From: Bacteroidaceae bacterium
Lineage (GTDB): Bacteria; Bacteroidota; Bacteroidia; Bacteroidales; Bacteroidaceae
Direction: 5' to 3'
Assembly (NCBI GenBank): GCA_017615245.1
Contig: JAGAAL010000043.1
Location: 1-64,000, forward strand
Length of the DNA stretch: 64,000 nt
Shown here: one piece after another, positions 44,974 to 54,021 of the stretch
Numbering within the stretch: position 1 is the first letter of the stretch
How the letters are laid out: each line of letters opens with the position of its first letter
Translations under genes and position numbers: made by a program
The notes under the pieces: model-generated
Seen by the model: only the letters and a program-made list of their open reading frames with translations
What the model was told of the DNA's origin: nothing
The model's database searches: none

Positions 44974-46533
44974 TTAGTTTACTGTATGCTTTGCTTCTTG
45001 ATTCTGGATGGATGCTCCTGAATGGGCATCAGTCGATACATAAGTCGCTTTCTTGGCTGGCTTGCGAGCTTCGCTGGCAAACTCCTGCGGAGTGACTTGT
45101 ACAGGCTCTTTCATGAACTCTGGTACATTGTAGCTGCGCATGAAATAGGTGTAGAAGTCTGGGTCGCGTTGAGGCAATGCGAAGGCTTTATGCGCCATGC
45201 CTCGTTGGTCGAAGTAAGCGATGTAGAGACGTGAGAAGTTGCTGTCGTTGCGGCGGCTGATGAAAATCATCCAGCGTCCGTTGCTCGACCAGTTGTGGTA
45301 GCTCTCGGCATAGTCGCTGTTAACATTCTCCAGTTTACGTATTTGCTTGCTTTGCAGATCCATCAGGTAGAGGTCGGCATCGGGATGCCATACGTGGAAG
45401 CATCCGAAGGCACCAATACCAGTGAGCAGATAGCGACCATCAGGGCTGATGCGTGGGAAGGTGGCACTAAGGCTGTCTTCTGACGCTTTGTAAACCACTT
45501 CGGTAGGTCCGAACGAGAGTTTCTTGGCATCGAATGACTTGCGATAGATGTCATAGTGCAAATCTTGGTAGCGCTCAATCATCTCACCTGTGATTGGAAT
45601 GGAATCGGGCATCTGACGCTCAAAGTGAGCGGAGCAGAAATAGAGATACTTGCCATCGGGCGACCATGTGGGGAAGCATTCCAATTCGTTAGGTTCGGCA
45701 CTGACCAACCGTACTTCGTTCTTTTCGATATCGTAAAGGATGACATCGCTCTCAGAGTCCTGTACCTCAATCTTGGCTTTGCTTCGTGTGTGGAAACTCT
45801 GACCTGTGTGGTTGGTAGAGTAGGCGATGAGTGGAAGGGTAGGGTGCCAGGCGGGATAGACACCAGCTGAAATGGTGGAATCGGTCTTCAAGTCAATCTT
45901 CTGCGGCACATTATTTACCACCAACATCGTACCACCATGCCCCTGACGCATGTGGAACTGCATATTGGCTGTTCCGTAGTTCTGATACGAGTGGCAGTTG
46001 ATACATTGTCCGTCCTTCTCGCCCGAGATAATCATATTGTTGTAGATGTCTTTCTCGTCGAAATTGCTCAGGTTACGCTGACAGATGCTCAGCATCTCAT
46101 AAGCTACATACGAAGGGAAGATGAGACGATAGGAGATATATGGGTCGATTTCCTCTTTTGCTACACGGATATTGAATGGCATGTAGGCTCTCCATCTATT
46201 GTTTTCTAAAGCAAACACCTCCACTTTGATGTCTCCACCACGAGCTGCTGCCAACATATCGTGCCAGTCACCTTCATCAATTAGTACCTTGTTGCCCGAA
46301 CCAAAAGTGATAGTCTGGTTGTTGGGCAGTGTGAATTGAGCCACACAATCAGTAACATTGCCTCGGATGCCGAAATTCAGCGGAGCAATATTGGGTGGCA
46401 CGACCACTTCTTTGTAATCAGGATATATGTCGGGTTGTGAACCGACTGTTTCGTAGTTTGCAGGTATCTTAGGGTGTTTCGTACATGCGACGAATGCCAA
46501 TGCGAGGATAACCATGTATAATGTTTTCTTCAT
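44974..46533 (-). CDS. TolB-like beta-propeller lipoprotein with CxxCH motif (copy 2)
   Basis: A 519-residue predicted lipoprotein (lipobox FVAC, Cys about 17). An N-terminal beta domain (about 40-150) is followed by a CxxCH haem-c signature, C177-I-N-C180-H181, in GQCINCHSYQNYG with a nearby FHMR that could supply a Met ligand. PD40/WD40-like propeller blades then follow (FPTWSPDGKYLYFCSAHF; FPRISPDGRYLLTG; NWSSNGRWMIFISRRND). It closely resembles the protein encoded at 48200-49747 and is paired with a DUF6057 gene 24 bp upstream. Confidence 0.85.
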   Translation of the reverse strand: MKKTLYMVILALAFVACTKHPKIPANYETVGSQPDIYPDYKEVVVPPNIAPLNFGIRGNVTDCVAQFTLPNNQTITFGSGNKVLIDEGDWHDMLAAARGGDIKVEVFALENNRWRAYMPFNIRVAKEEIDPYISYRLIFPSYVAYEMLSICQRNLSNFDEKDIYNNMIISGEKDGQCINCHSYQNYGTANMQFHMRQGHGGTMLVVNNVPQKIDLKTDSTISAGVYPAWHPTLPLIAYSTNHTGQSFHTRSKAKIEVQDSESDVILYDIEKNEVRLVSAEPNELECFPTWSPDGKYLYFCSAHFERQMPDSIPITGEMIERYQDLHYDIYRKSFDAKKLSFGPTEVVYKASEDSLSATFPRISPDGRYLLTGIGAFGCFHVWHPDADLYLMDLQSKQIRKLENVNSDYAESYHNWSSNGRWMIFISRRNDSNFSRLYIAYFDQRGMAHKAFALPQRDPDFYTYFMRSYNVPEFMKEPVQVTPQEFASEARKPAKKATYVSTDAHSGASIQNQEAKHTVN

Positions 46534-46557
46534 AACGATGAAATTTGTATGTTTGAA

Positions 46558-48198
46558 TTAATATGCTTTGAAATCTCCAAAATAATAGTACCACCAATAG
46601 GTGTCACCATACACATCGCGCATGCGCGTACCTATTTCTTTATGATTTATACCCATGTTGCTCATCGATGCGTAGTCGCTGTTGAAGTTTTCGAAGCGAG
46701 TTGTGATGAGTTGGTCGAATGGGAAGTTATCAAGGTTGATGGGCGATTGTTCGGATGTGCCCAACAAAATGGCTGCCTGTTGATATAGTTCCGGTACAGG
46801 TTCGCTTGGGTAGTTCTTGGAGTAATTGTAGAAATGGATACAGAATGCGTATTCGTCCTTCAGCCACAACGAGGCGCAGAGAGCCATATTGTCTTGTTTC
46901 CGGTTCTTGGTATTGATTAAGTCGGCATAGTGGCTGATAATCCATTGCACAGGCAGACTGTTGTCGATGTCCAGTGCATTGACGTCTTCGTTCAACAGAG
47001 GTGCGATACAAAGATATTCCTTGCTTTCGCGTAGGTTTTTTGCATTGTGCAGCATAGGTTCGTATTCCCTTACCCACGATTTGTTGAACGTCGATTTACT
47101 CAGCACCGTCATATATTTCGCAGCTACGTCTAATTCATGATTCATAATGGCACAACGCGCCATCGTCTTTAGGTTGCGGGCTTGCAGACGATACTGCACA
47201 TTGTTTTCCATTGCCCAGCGATAAGCATAGTTAATCTGTGCGAAGTAGTAGTAGATGAGTGGTCCTGCTATCTGTGCAATCCTTACTGTCAATGAATCGC
47301 CTGTGTCTGGCAAACTACTGCAGTTGTTGGTTTTGAACATCTCCGTCAGCCGATCGGTATGCAGCAATGCGATATTCTTGAACACCACCATGAGGCTGGT
47401 AGGATTCTTCGCAGCAGAAGCTTCTTTTAGCACTTTGTCCCACTCACAAGCCTCTACAGCAGTTTGCATACGGATTTCCGCATGGAAATTGTAGTTCCGG
47501 AACGAAAGCAGATAGGCGGTTGCAGCGAAGACAATGAGGGCGACGAACGTCACGATTTCTGTTGCCCATTTCGTACGTGGCTCCCATTTGACGAGTCGCA
47601 CCAATGACAGCAATACTACAGATATAGGTGCTACGACGAACGGCACTTGGAGCAAGTGGTTCTCGTAATGTCGATGATGGAATACAGGGAACTGCTGCAT
47701 CATGGCGAAATAGGCGATGATGAAGACAATCCAGGCGATATCTTTGTTCCATACGAGTCGAATCAGCCGCACAATGACCCACGTCGTCAGGACAGCTGCA
47801 AAGAAACTGACACTTTGTGAGAACCAATAGCCAGGCATCTTGATGTAGTACATCCAGTAGCCGATGTCAATGACGGAAACCAGCAATGCAAAGACGGGTA
47901 TCCACGCTATTAGACATTGCCAGCCCTTGAGCCTGAACGCATCGATGAGCAGAAAATAAGTAGCTGTCCAGATGGCTGTGATGATGATTGCACCCAACCA
48001 AGGGTAGGTGAAGAATTGAGTGAGATAGCAGCCTATCCAAGTCCACAAACCACCTTGTGTGCGAAGGGTATTTTCGAAGAAAGCCTGTCCGCTGATAAAC
48101 ATATCACCCTCAGCCACCGCATGAAGGTAATCAGCGTGGAGTAGCAGAATGAGATATGCTGCCAAAGGGAACAGGAGTGTATAGATAGCTTTCTTCAT
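46558..48198 (-). CDS. DUF6057 family membrane protein (copy 2)
   Basis: A 546-residue protein with about seven N-terminal transmembrane helices (to about 235), then a helical soluble domain of 300 residues with TPR-like pairs (AEACEWDKVLKEAS; LDVAAKYMTVLSKS). It ends in the motif YGDTYWWYYYFGDF, shared with the longer paralogue. A His cluster FHHRHYENH (about 173-181) is unique to this copy. No catalytic motif is visible. It begins 2 bp after the stop of the preceding lipoprotein gene, so translation is probably coupled. Confidence 0.8.
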   Translation of the reverse strand: MKKAIYTLLFPLAAYLILLLHADYLHAVAEGDMFISGQAFFENTLRTQGGLWTWIGCYLTQFFTYPWLGAIIITAIWTATYFLLIDAFRLKGWQCLIAWIPVFALLVSVIDIGYWMYYIKMPGYWFSQSVSFFAAVLTTWVIVRLIRLVWNKDIAWIVFIIAYFAMMQQFPVFHHRHYENHLLQVPFVVAPISVVLLSLVRLVKWEPRTKWATEIVTFVALIVFAATAYLLSFRNYNFHAEIRMQTAVEACEWDKVLKEASAAKNPTSLMVVFKNIALLHTDRLTEMFKTNNCSSLPDTGDSLTVRIAQIAGPLIYYYFAQINYAYRWAMENNVQYRLQARNLKTMARCAIMNHELDVAAKYMTVLSKSTFNKSWVREYEPMLHNAKNLRESKEYLCIAPLLNEDVNALDIDNSLPVQWIISHYADLINTKNRKQDNMALCASLWLKDEYAFCIHFYNYSKNYPSEPVPELYQQAAILLGTSEQSPINLDNFPFDQLITTRFENFNSDYASMSNMGINHKEIGTRMRDVYGDTYWWYYYFGDFKAY

Positions 48199-48199
48199 C

Positions 48200-49747
48200 T
48201 TAATCGTGTGGAGCGGTTACGTATTTCACTTTCCTGGCATCTTTCTTCGCCTCTGCGGCAAACTGCTCAGGTGTGATGCCGACAGGTTCCTTCATAAATT
48301 CAGGACGGTTGTATGAACGCAGAAACAGCGTATAGAACTCTGGATCGCGTTGTGGCAGCTCAAAAGCCTTATGACACATCCCTTGAGCATCGAAATACGC
48401 GATGTAAGGGCGTGTGTAGTTGTTGTCGTCACGTCGTGAGGCTGTCATCACCCAACGTCCGTTGCTCGAGAACGAAGGATAGCTGTCCGAGCGGTCGCTG
48501 TTGAGCGCCTCCAGGTTCTGAGCTTCCAATGTTTCGAGATTGAGCAGCCAGATGTCGGCCTCGGCATGCCATACATGGAAACAGCCGAAGTTACCCAATG
48601 AGAACACCATGTATTTCCCGTCAGGTGATACACGGGGCAGGGTAGCACTCTTGTTTTCTGCTGCTGCATCGAAGATGATGCGAGGCTCGCCGAACGTATG
48701 TGTCTGCTGGTTGAAGTCTCTTGCGTAGATGTTATAGTGCAGCTTCTGATATCTCTGGATGATTTCCCCGTCTTTGCCTTCATCAATTATCCCTTCCTCC
48801 GAGGAAGTGGTTGGGGGTAGGCTGTTCTCATATTCAAAGTGTGCGGAACAATAATATAAGGTGTTACCGTCAGCCGACCACGTAGGGAAGGTCTCCAGTT
48901 CGTTGGAGTCGTTCGAGATGGTGAACACCTCATCCTTGGCTACATCGTAGAGAATGAGGTCGCTCTCCTTATCCTGCACCTCAACCTTTGCCACACTTTT
49001 TGTATGGAAACTCTGGCCGATGAGGTTCGTGGAGAACGCAATGAGGTTCTGAGTCGGGTGCCAGGCAGGATAAACACCTGAGGAGATGATTTCAGGAGTC
49101 TTCAGATCTACTTTCTTCAATTGATTACCCTCCACAATCATCGTACCTGGAAATCCTTCACGCATGTGGAACATCATGTGGTCTGTCCGATAGTTCTGAT
49201 ACGAGTGGCAATTGATACATTGTCCCACTTCAGGAGTTGTCACCAAAGTATTGCTGTAGATATCAGTCTCGTCGTAGTTGGTGAGGTTGCGCTGCGCTAT
49301 AGTCAGGGCGTTGTAGGCAACGTATGAAGGTTGAATCAGTCGGTAGGAGATGTATGGGTCGATATCGTCCTTTGCTACGTTGATGCAGAAAGGCTGGTAG
49401 GCTTTCCATTGGTTGCCTTCATCTACAAACACCTCCACCTTCATGCTTCCTCCTTTTGCCCTTTCCAATAGTGTGTTCCATTCCGCTTCATCAATGAGCA
49501 CCTTCATTCCATCACCATAGGTATATTGGAGGTCGCCCACACTGATGCGAACCGCCACCTGCTTGCCTACTTCATACACGCGGAAATTCAGCGGACAGAT
49601 GTTCGCAGGCACAGTGACGTCCGTATAGTCGGGCATCAACTTCGGCGGTCTCGATTCCGTCTGATACGAATCGGGTACCGTAGGCCTTCCACATGCGATG
49701 AGCATCGCGGTAAGCACAAACGCTATGAGAACTGTTCTAATTTTCAA
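48200..49747 (-). CDS. TolB-like beta-propeller lipoprotein with CxxCH motif (copy 1)
   Basis: A 515-residue predicted lipoprotein (lipobox LIAC). It has the same order as the copy at 44974-46533: N-terminal beta domain, C177-I-N-C180-H181 in GQCINCHSYQNYR with FHMR after it, and PD40 blades (FPTWSADGNTLYYCSAHF; LPRVSPDGKYMVFS; SFSSNGRWVMTASRRDD). Between two blades it has about 19 additional residues (SLPPTTSSEEGII region) encoded by a GC-rich repeat at 48790-48825 that the paralogue lacks. The role is unknown; haem binding is inferred from the motif. Confidence 0.85.
   Translation of the reverse strand: MKIRTVLIAFVLTAMLIACGRPTVPDSYQTESRPPKLMPDYTDVTVPANICPLNFRVYEVGKQVAVRISVGDLQYTYGDGMKVLIDEAEWNTLLERAKGGSMKVEVFVDEGNQWKAYQPFCINVAKDDIDPYISYRLIQPSYVAYNALTIAQRNLTNYDETDIYSNTLVTTPEVGQCINCHSYQNYRTDHMMFHMREGFPGTMIVEGNQLKKVDLKTPEIISSGVYPAWHPTQNLIAFSTNLIGQSFHTKSVAKVEVQDKESDLILYDVAKDEVFTISNDSNELETFPTWSADGNTLYYCSAHFEYENSLPPTTSSEEGIIDEGKDGEIIQRYQKLHYNIYARDFNQQTHTFGEPRIIFDAAAENKSATLPRVSPDGKYMVFSLGNFGCFHVWHAEADIWLLNLETLEAQNLEALNSDRSDSYPSFSSNGRWVMTASRRDDNNYTRPYIAYFDAQGMCHKAFELPQRDPEFYTLFLRSYNRPEFMKEPVGITPEQFAAEAKKDARKVKYVTAPHD
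48790..48825. repeat. GC-rich repeat inserted in a propeller lipoprotein gene
   Basis: CCCTTCCTCCGAGGAAG followed by TGGTTGGGGGTAGGCT matches the style of the palindromes in ileS. It keeps the frame and adds residues absent from the close paralogue 3 kb away, which shows it was inserted. Confidence 0.6.
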
Positions 49748-49776
49748 CTTTCAATTTTCAATTTTCAACTTTCAAC

Positions 49777-51714
49777 TTAATAAGAACTCAAACCTCTGCA
49801 GAAGAAGTAGAACCACCAGAAGGTATCACCATAGGCTGGTTTCATTAGTTCACCCACTTCCTCCGCACTCTTTCCTTGTTGAATATAGCTGTTGGAGATT
49901 TGTTGGAACGATGCATAGCGGTTGACAATACGGTCTTTGTCGAACGGCAGAGTACTGATGTCGACTTGATGCTCTAGGTTACCATAGAGATAGGCAGCTT
50001 CCTGATAGTGGATAGGCATCGGCTCACCTGGATGGAGGTGTGCATAGAGGAAGAATCGAGGCCAGAATTTCTCGATGTCCTTACTCTGTACGGCAAAGAA
50101 TAGGGTTGTTTCCTGCAACTGCTTGCTATCTTTGTTCATCGTATTGCTGAAGTAGTTGAGCAGATACATTTCTACAAGGCCTTCGTCTGAATCAAGCATA
50201 TTGTGGAAATGACGGTAATACTCTTTGATGAACGATAGTTCGGGCGTCTTCTCAAGCAGTTTCGGATTATCGAGTATCGGCTCGTATCGTTCTGCCCATT
50301 CCTTGTAATATAGGGTTTTCTTCAGGATGTTGATATATTTGCGAGCTAACTCATATTCTTCTGCCACGAGGGCACAACGAGTCATAATCTTGTAATTGTC
50401 GATACAGAATCCATGTTCCACACCATTCTCGATCGACCAGCGTGTGGCAAAGTTCAAACGGGCATAGTTGAGATACACCAGCGGAGAGTTCGTCTGAGCC
50501 ATGTGCACGTCCAATGAGTCGTAGACGTAGGGAGGGATGCTCATGTTGTTGTACTTGAACATATAGTCGCCAATCTTGCCAGAATGGAACAAGGCAATAT
50601 CTCGTAACATGATGATTTCACGCGTCGGGTCGTTAGGCAATGCACTCACTTCGTCAAGAGCATCTTGCCATCTGTTCTCGTCAATGGCACGATAGATGCG
50701 GAACTCTGCGTGGTAGTTGTAGTCATCGAAGTCGGCACTCAGTTCGCATCCCACAATCGCGATCAGGCACATCAGTTGCAATCCGATTAGCAAGAATGCT
50801 TCTTTCGATTTCAGCAAGATGTTCTTCTTGGCAGTAAATGAGAGTGTACCAAGTACGAGGAGAATGACGATAAGGGCAATAAACGGATACCAGGGACGTG
50901 TAGCATCCACGTTTTCTGTCTCGAAGATAGGCATTCCCACCCACCAGGCATCATCGATACGCATCTGTGAATAATACTGGTAGGCAATGAGAGGAATGAC
51001 AACAATACAGATGATGGCTGTCAGCAAAGGCAGTATGCGACTCTTGGGAGCCTTGGTGATGCCAGTCAGACCCATCACGAGGGTGGTAGCCAGTCCCAAC
51101 CAACCAGTTGCCCAATAGCCAACGACACACCACAAGATGATCATACCCAGCTCTGCCCACTTGTTGAGGTCCTTGAAACAGCGATACAGCCAGATGGCAA
51201 GCATATTAATCATCAGGGCAATGCTTGGAGCAAACCAATAGCCTTGATTCTTGTTGTAATAGAGCCAATAGCCGATAATCGTCTCAGAGCAGAGTAGGGC
51301 GCCGATAGGTAGAAGTGCCAATACACTCCACCAGCCACTGAGCTTAAAGGCCTTGATAGTGAGGACGTAAGTGATGAGCCAGATAGCAATGAGGATGCAT
51401 ACACCCGTGACTGGTTCATGGAAGAACTGAGTGAAGAAGCAACCCAGATAAGTCATCAGCGCACCAGGTTTCACCATCAGCATATCGAAGAACGATTTGT
51501 CGTACAGGAAGAGAGAATGCTCTTGAGCTGCATAGAAGTAGTCAGCGTTCTTGATGCCCAACATATAGCAGGCAAAGACCGCAAACAATACTGCGTAGAT
51601 GACAGGAAGCCATTTCCCTTCCATAAGGAGTTTTGGCGTTTGATTGGCTTTGGTTTGCTTGGCAGGATTCCGCATTTCCGTTTTGCGTTGTTTTGCTGTA
51701 TTTGCTTTCGTCAT
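49777..51714 (-). CDS. DUF6057 family membrane protein (copy 1)
   Basis: A 645-residue protein. A cationic N-terminal tail (about 1-33, rich in Lys, Thr and Asn) is followed by about nine or ten transmembrane helices to about residue 335, with a periplasmic loop (YYSQMRIDDAWWVG...) absent from the shorter paralogue. A helical repeat domain then runs to the C-terminal motif YGDTFWWFYFFCRG. It is the first gene of the five-gene operon. Function unknown; the pairing with an adjacent haem-motif lipoprotein occurs twice. Confidence 0.8.
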   Translation of the reverse strand: MTKANTAKQRKTEMRNPAKQTKANQTPKLLMEGKWLPVIYAVLFAVFACYMLGIKNADYFYAAQEHSLFLYDKSFFDMLMVKPGALMTYLGCFFTQFFHEPVTGVCILIAIWLITYVLTIKAFKLSGWWSVLALLPIGALLCSETIIGYWLYYNKNQGYWFAPSIALMINMLAIWLYRCFKDLNKWAELGMIILWCVVGYWATGWLGLATTLVMGLTGITKAPKSRILPLLTAIICIVVIPLIAYQYYSQMRIDDAWWVGMPIFETENVDATRPWYPFIALIVILLVLGTLSFTAKKNILLKSKEAFLLIGLQLMCLIAIVGCELSADFDDYNYHAEFRIYRAIDENRWQDALDEVSALPNDPTREIIMLRDIALFHSGKIGDYMFKYNNMSIPPYVYDSLDVHMAQTNSPLVYLNYARLNFATRWSIENGVEHGFCIDNYKIMTRCALVAEEYELARKYINILKKTLYYKEWAERYEPILDNPKLLEKTPELSFIKEYYRHFHNMLDSDEGLVEMYLLNYFSNTMNKDSKQLQETTLFFAVQSKDIEKFWPRFFLYAHLHPGEPMPIHYQEAAYLYGNLEHQVDISTLPFDKDRIVNRYASFQQISNSYIQQGKSAEEVGELMKPAYGDTFWWFYFFCRGLSSY

Positions 51715-51738
51715 TATCTTTTACTTTTGATTATCGTG

Positions 51739-51769
51739 CAAAGTTAATAAAAAAAGATGATTCTCCAAA
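51739..51769 (-). promoter_or_regulatory. promoter of the DUF6057/propeller/peptidase operon
   Basis: On the minus strand TTTG (51766-51769) and TAACTTTG (51739-51746) are 19 bp apart, a full Bacteroidota promoter, 25 bp before the first ATG. Confidence 0.7.
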
Positions 51770-51799
51770 CGATTAGTACCAATTTTTTTTGTAGAAACA

Positions 51800-51830
51800 A
51801 AAAAAGAGCGGTATATGTACCGCTCTTTTC
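51800..51830. terminator. terminator downstream of mutB
   Basis: GAGCGGTA-TATG-TACCGCTC forms a perfect stem; on the minus strand it is followed by TTTTTTTG. It lies 17 bp after the methylmalonyl-CoA mutase gene and just before the next operon's promoter. Confidence 0.85.
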
Positions 51831-51846
51831 GTTCTTATTGGTCAAA

Positions 51847-54009
51847 TCAGTCTTCGTTGAGAATCTTCATCACCTCAATCACAGACTTGCTGACAGGTGT
51901 ACCAGGACCGAAGATAGCGGCTACACCTGCTTTGTAGAGGAAGTCGTAGTCCTGTGCTGGGATGACACCGCCTGCGGTGATGAGGATGTCCTCGCGTCCC
52001 AGTTTCTTGAGTTCGGCAATCACTTGTGGAATGAGGGTCTTGTGACCTGCTGCAAGTGAGCTGACACCCAATACGTCTACGTCGTTTTCTACTGCCTGAC
52101 GTGCTGACTCGGCTGGTGTCTGGAACAGTGGTCCCATATCGACGTCGAATCCGCAGTCGGCATATCCGGTTGCACATACCTTTGCACCACGGTCGTGTCC
52201 GTCCTGACCCATCTTGGCGATCATGATACGTGGGCGACGTCCGTTCTTTTGTGCAAATTCTTCTGTCATCTTACATGCCTGTGCAAACATGTCGCTTGAC
52301 TTACTTTCTGAACTATACACGTTGCTGATTGTTCTGATGATTGCTTTATAACGTCCTACAACTGCCTCGCATGCATCGGAGATTTCGCCGAGGGTACAAC
52401 GCAGACCAGCTGCCTTGACTGCAAGGTCGAGGAGGTTGTTCTCACTCTTCTTGCCGTCCTTGAATTCCTGTACACACTTGGTAATCTCTGCCAATGCAGC
52501 CTTGCAAGCAGCTTCGTCACGACTGGCGCGTACCTTTGCAAGCGACTCTTCCTGCTGCTTACGTACGGCTGTGTTGTCGATTTCGAGGATGTCGATTGGG
52601 TCTTCGTGGTCAAGACGGTACTTGTTGATACCCACGATGGTCTGTGTGCCTGAGTCGATACGTGCCTGGGTGCGTGCTGCAGCCTCTTCGATACGCATCT
52701 TTGGCAAACCTGTCTCGATAGCCTTAGCCATACCGCCGAGCTTCTCGATTTCCTGGATGTGTGCCCATGCTTTCTCCACGAGTTCGTTAGTGAGGGTCTC
52801 TACATAGTAGCTGCCTGCCCAAGGGTCAATCTGCTTGCAGACCATTGTCTCGTTCTGGATATAGATTTGGGTGTTACGTGCGATACGTGCTGAGAAGTCG
52901 GTAGGCAGGGCGATTGCCTCATCGAGGGCGTTGGTGTGGAGCGACTGGGTGTGTCCCAATACAGCAGCCATTGCTTCGATACAAGTACGACCTACGTTGT
53001 TGAATGGGTCTTGCTCGGTGAGCGACCATCCTGATGTCTGCGAGTGGGTACGCAGTGCCATAGACTTAGGATTCTTGGCTCCGAAACTCTTCACGATCTT
53101 TGCCCACAGCAGACGACCTGCACGCATCTTGGCGATTTCCATGAAGTGGTTCATACCGATTGCCCAGAAGAAGGAGAGACGTGGTGCGAAGGCGTCGATG
53201 TCGATTCCTGCGTTCACACCTGCACGGAGGTAGTCCATACCGTCGGCAAGGGTGTATGCCAACTCGATGTCGGCTGTTGCACCTGCTTCCTGCATGTGAT
53301 AGCCTGAAATGGAGATGCTGTTGAACTTAGGCATCTTCTGTGAAGTGAACTCAAAGATATCAGCAATAATCTTCATAGAGAAGGCTGGTGGGTAGATGTA
53401 AGTGTTACGCACCATGAATTCCTTCAAGATATCGTTCTGGATGGTACCTGCCATTTCTTCGAGCTGTGCGCCTTGCTCCAAACCTGCGTTGATGTAGAAG
53501 GCGAGGATAGGAAGTACGGCACCGTTCATGGTCATTGATACGGACATCTTGGCGAGTGGAATACCCTCGAAGAGTCGTTTCATGTTCTCAAGGTTACAGA
53601 TGCTCACACCTGCCTTACCTACATCACCAACTACGCGCTCGTTATCGGGGTCGTAGCCGCGGTGGGTTGGGAGATCGAACGCTACCGAAAGTCCTTTCTG
53701 TCCTGATGCGAGGTTACGACGATAGAAAGCATTACTCTCTTCTGCTGTCGAGAATCCTGCATATTGGCGGATGGTCCATGGTCGGAAGGGGTACATCATT
53801 GAATAAGGACCGCGGAGGAATGGTGGGATACCTGCTGCGAAGTCGAGGTGCTCCATACCTTCGAGGTCTTCCTTGGTATAAACAGGCTGAATATCTATCT
53901 GTTCAGGAGTTCTCCAGTTGGCAGTAATCTCGTTGTCTTTCTGCCACTGCTGACCATTCTTTGCTTGAATGCCAGCATAAATATCGATGTTATTGAATGT
54001 CTGTCTCAT
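51847..54009 (-). CDS. mutB: methylmalonyl-CoA mutase large (catalytic) subunit
   Basis: A 720-residue adenosylcobalamin-dependent mutase interconverting succinyl-CoA and methylmalonyl-CoA, a step in the propionate-forming pathway of Bacteroidales. The TIM-barrel substrate domain has [19 protein letters not shown] and [10 protein letters not shown]. The C-terminal B12 domain has the base-off motif DGHDRGAKV with ligand His605, then GVSSLAAGH and [10 protein letters not shown]. It follows mutA by 12 bp and ends at a clear terminator. Confidence 0.97.
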   Translation of the reverse strand: MRQTFNNIDIYAGIQAKNGQQWQKDNEITANWRTPEQIDIQPVYTKEDLEGMEHLDFAAGIPPFLRGPYSMMYPFRPWTIRQYAGFSTAEESNAFYRRNLASGQKGLSVAFDLPTHRGYDPDNERVVGDVGKAGVSICNLENMKRLFEGIPLAKMSVSMTMNGAVLPILAFYINAGLEQGAQLEEMAGTIQNDILKEFMVRNTYIYPPAFSMKIIADIFEFTSQKMPKFNSISISGYHMQEAGATADIELAYTLADGMDYLRAGVNAGIDIDAFAPRLSFFWAIGMNHFMEIAKMRAGRLLWAKIVKSFGAKNPKSMALRTHSQTSGWSLTEQDPFNNVGRTCIEAMAAVLGHTQSLHTNALDEAIALPTDFSARIARNTQIYIQNETMVCKQIDPWAGSYYVETLTNELVEKAWAHIQEIEKLGGMAKAIETGLPKMRIEEAAARTQARIDSGTQTIVGINKYRLDHEDPIDILEIDNTAVRKQQEESLAKVRASRDEAACKAALAEITKCVQEFKDGKKSENNLLDLAVKAAGLRCTLGEISDACEAVVGRYKAIIRTISNVYSSESKSSDMFAQACKMTEEFAQKNGRRPRIMIAKMGQDGHDRGAKVCATGYADCGFDVDMGPLFQTPAESARQAVENDVDVLGVSSLAAGHKTLIPQVIAELKKLGREDILITAGGVIPAQDYDFLYKAGVAAIFGPGTPVSKSVIEVMKILNED

Positions 54010-54021
54010 ACTCCTTACTTT

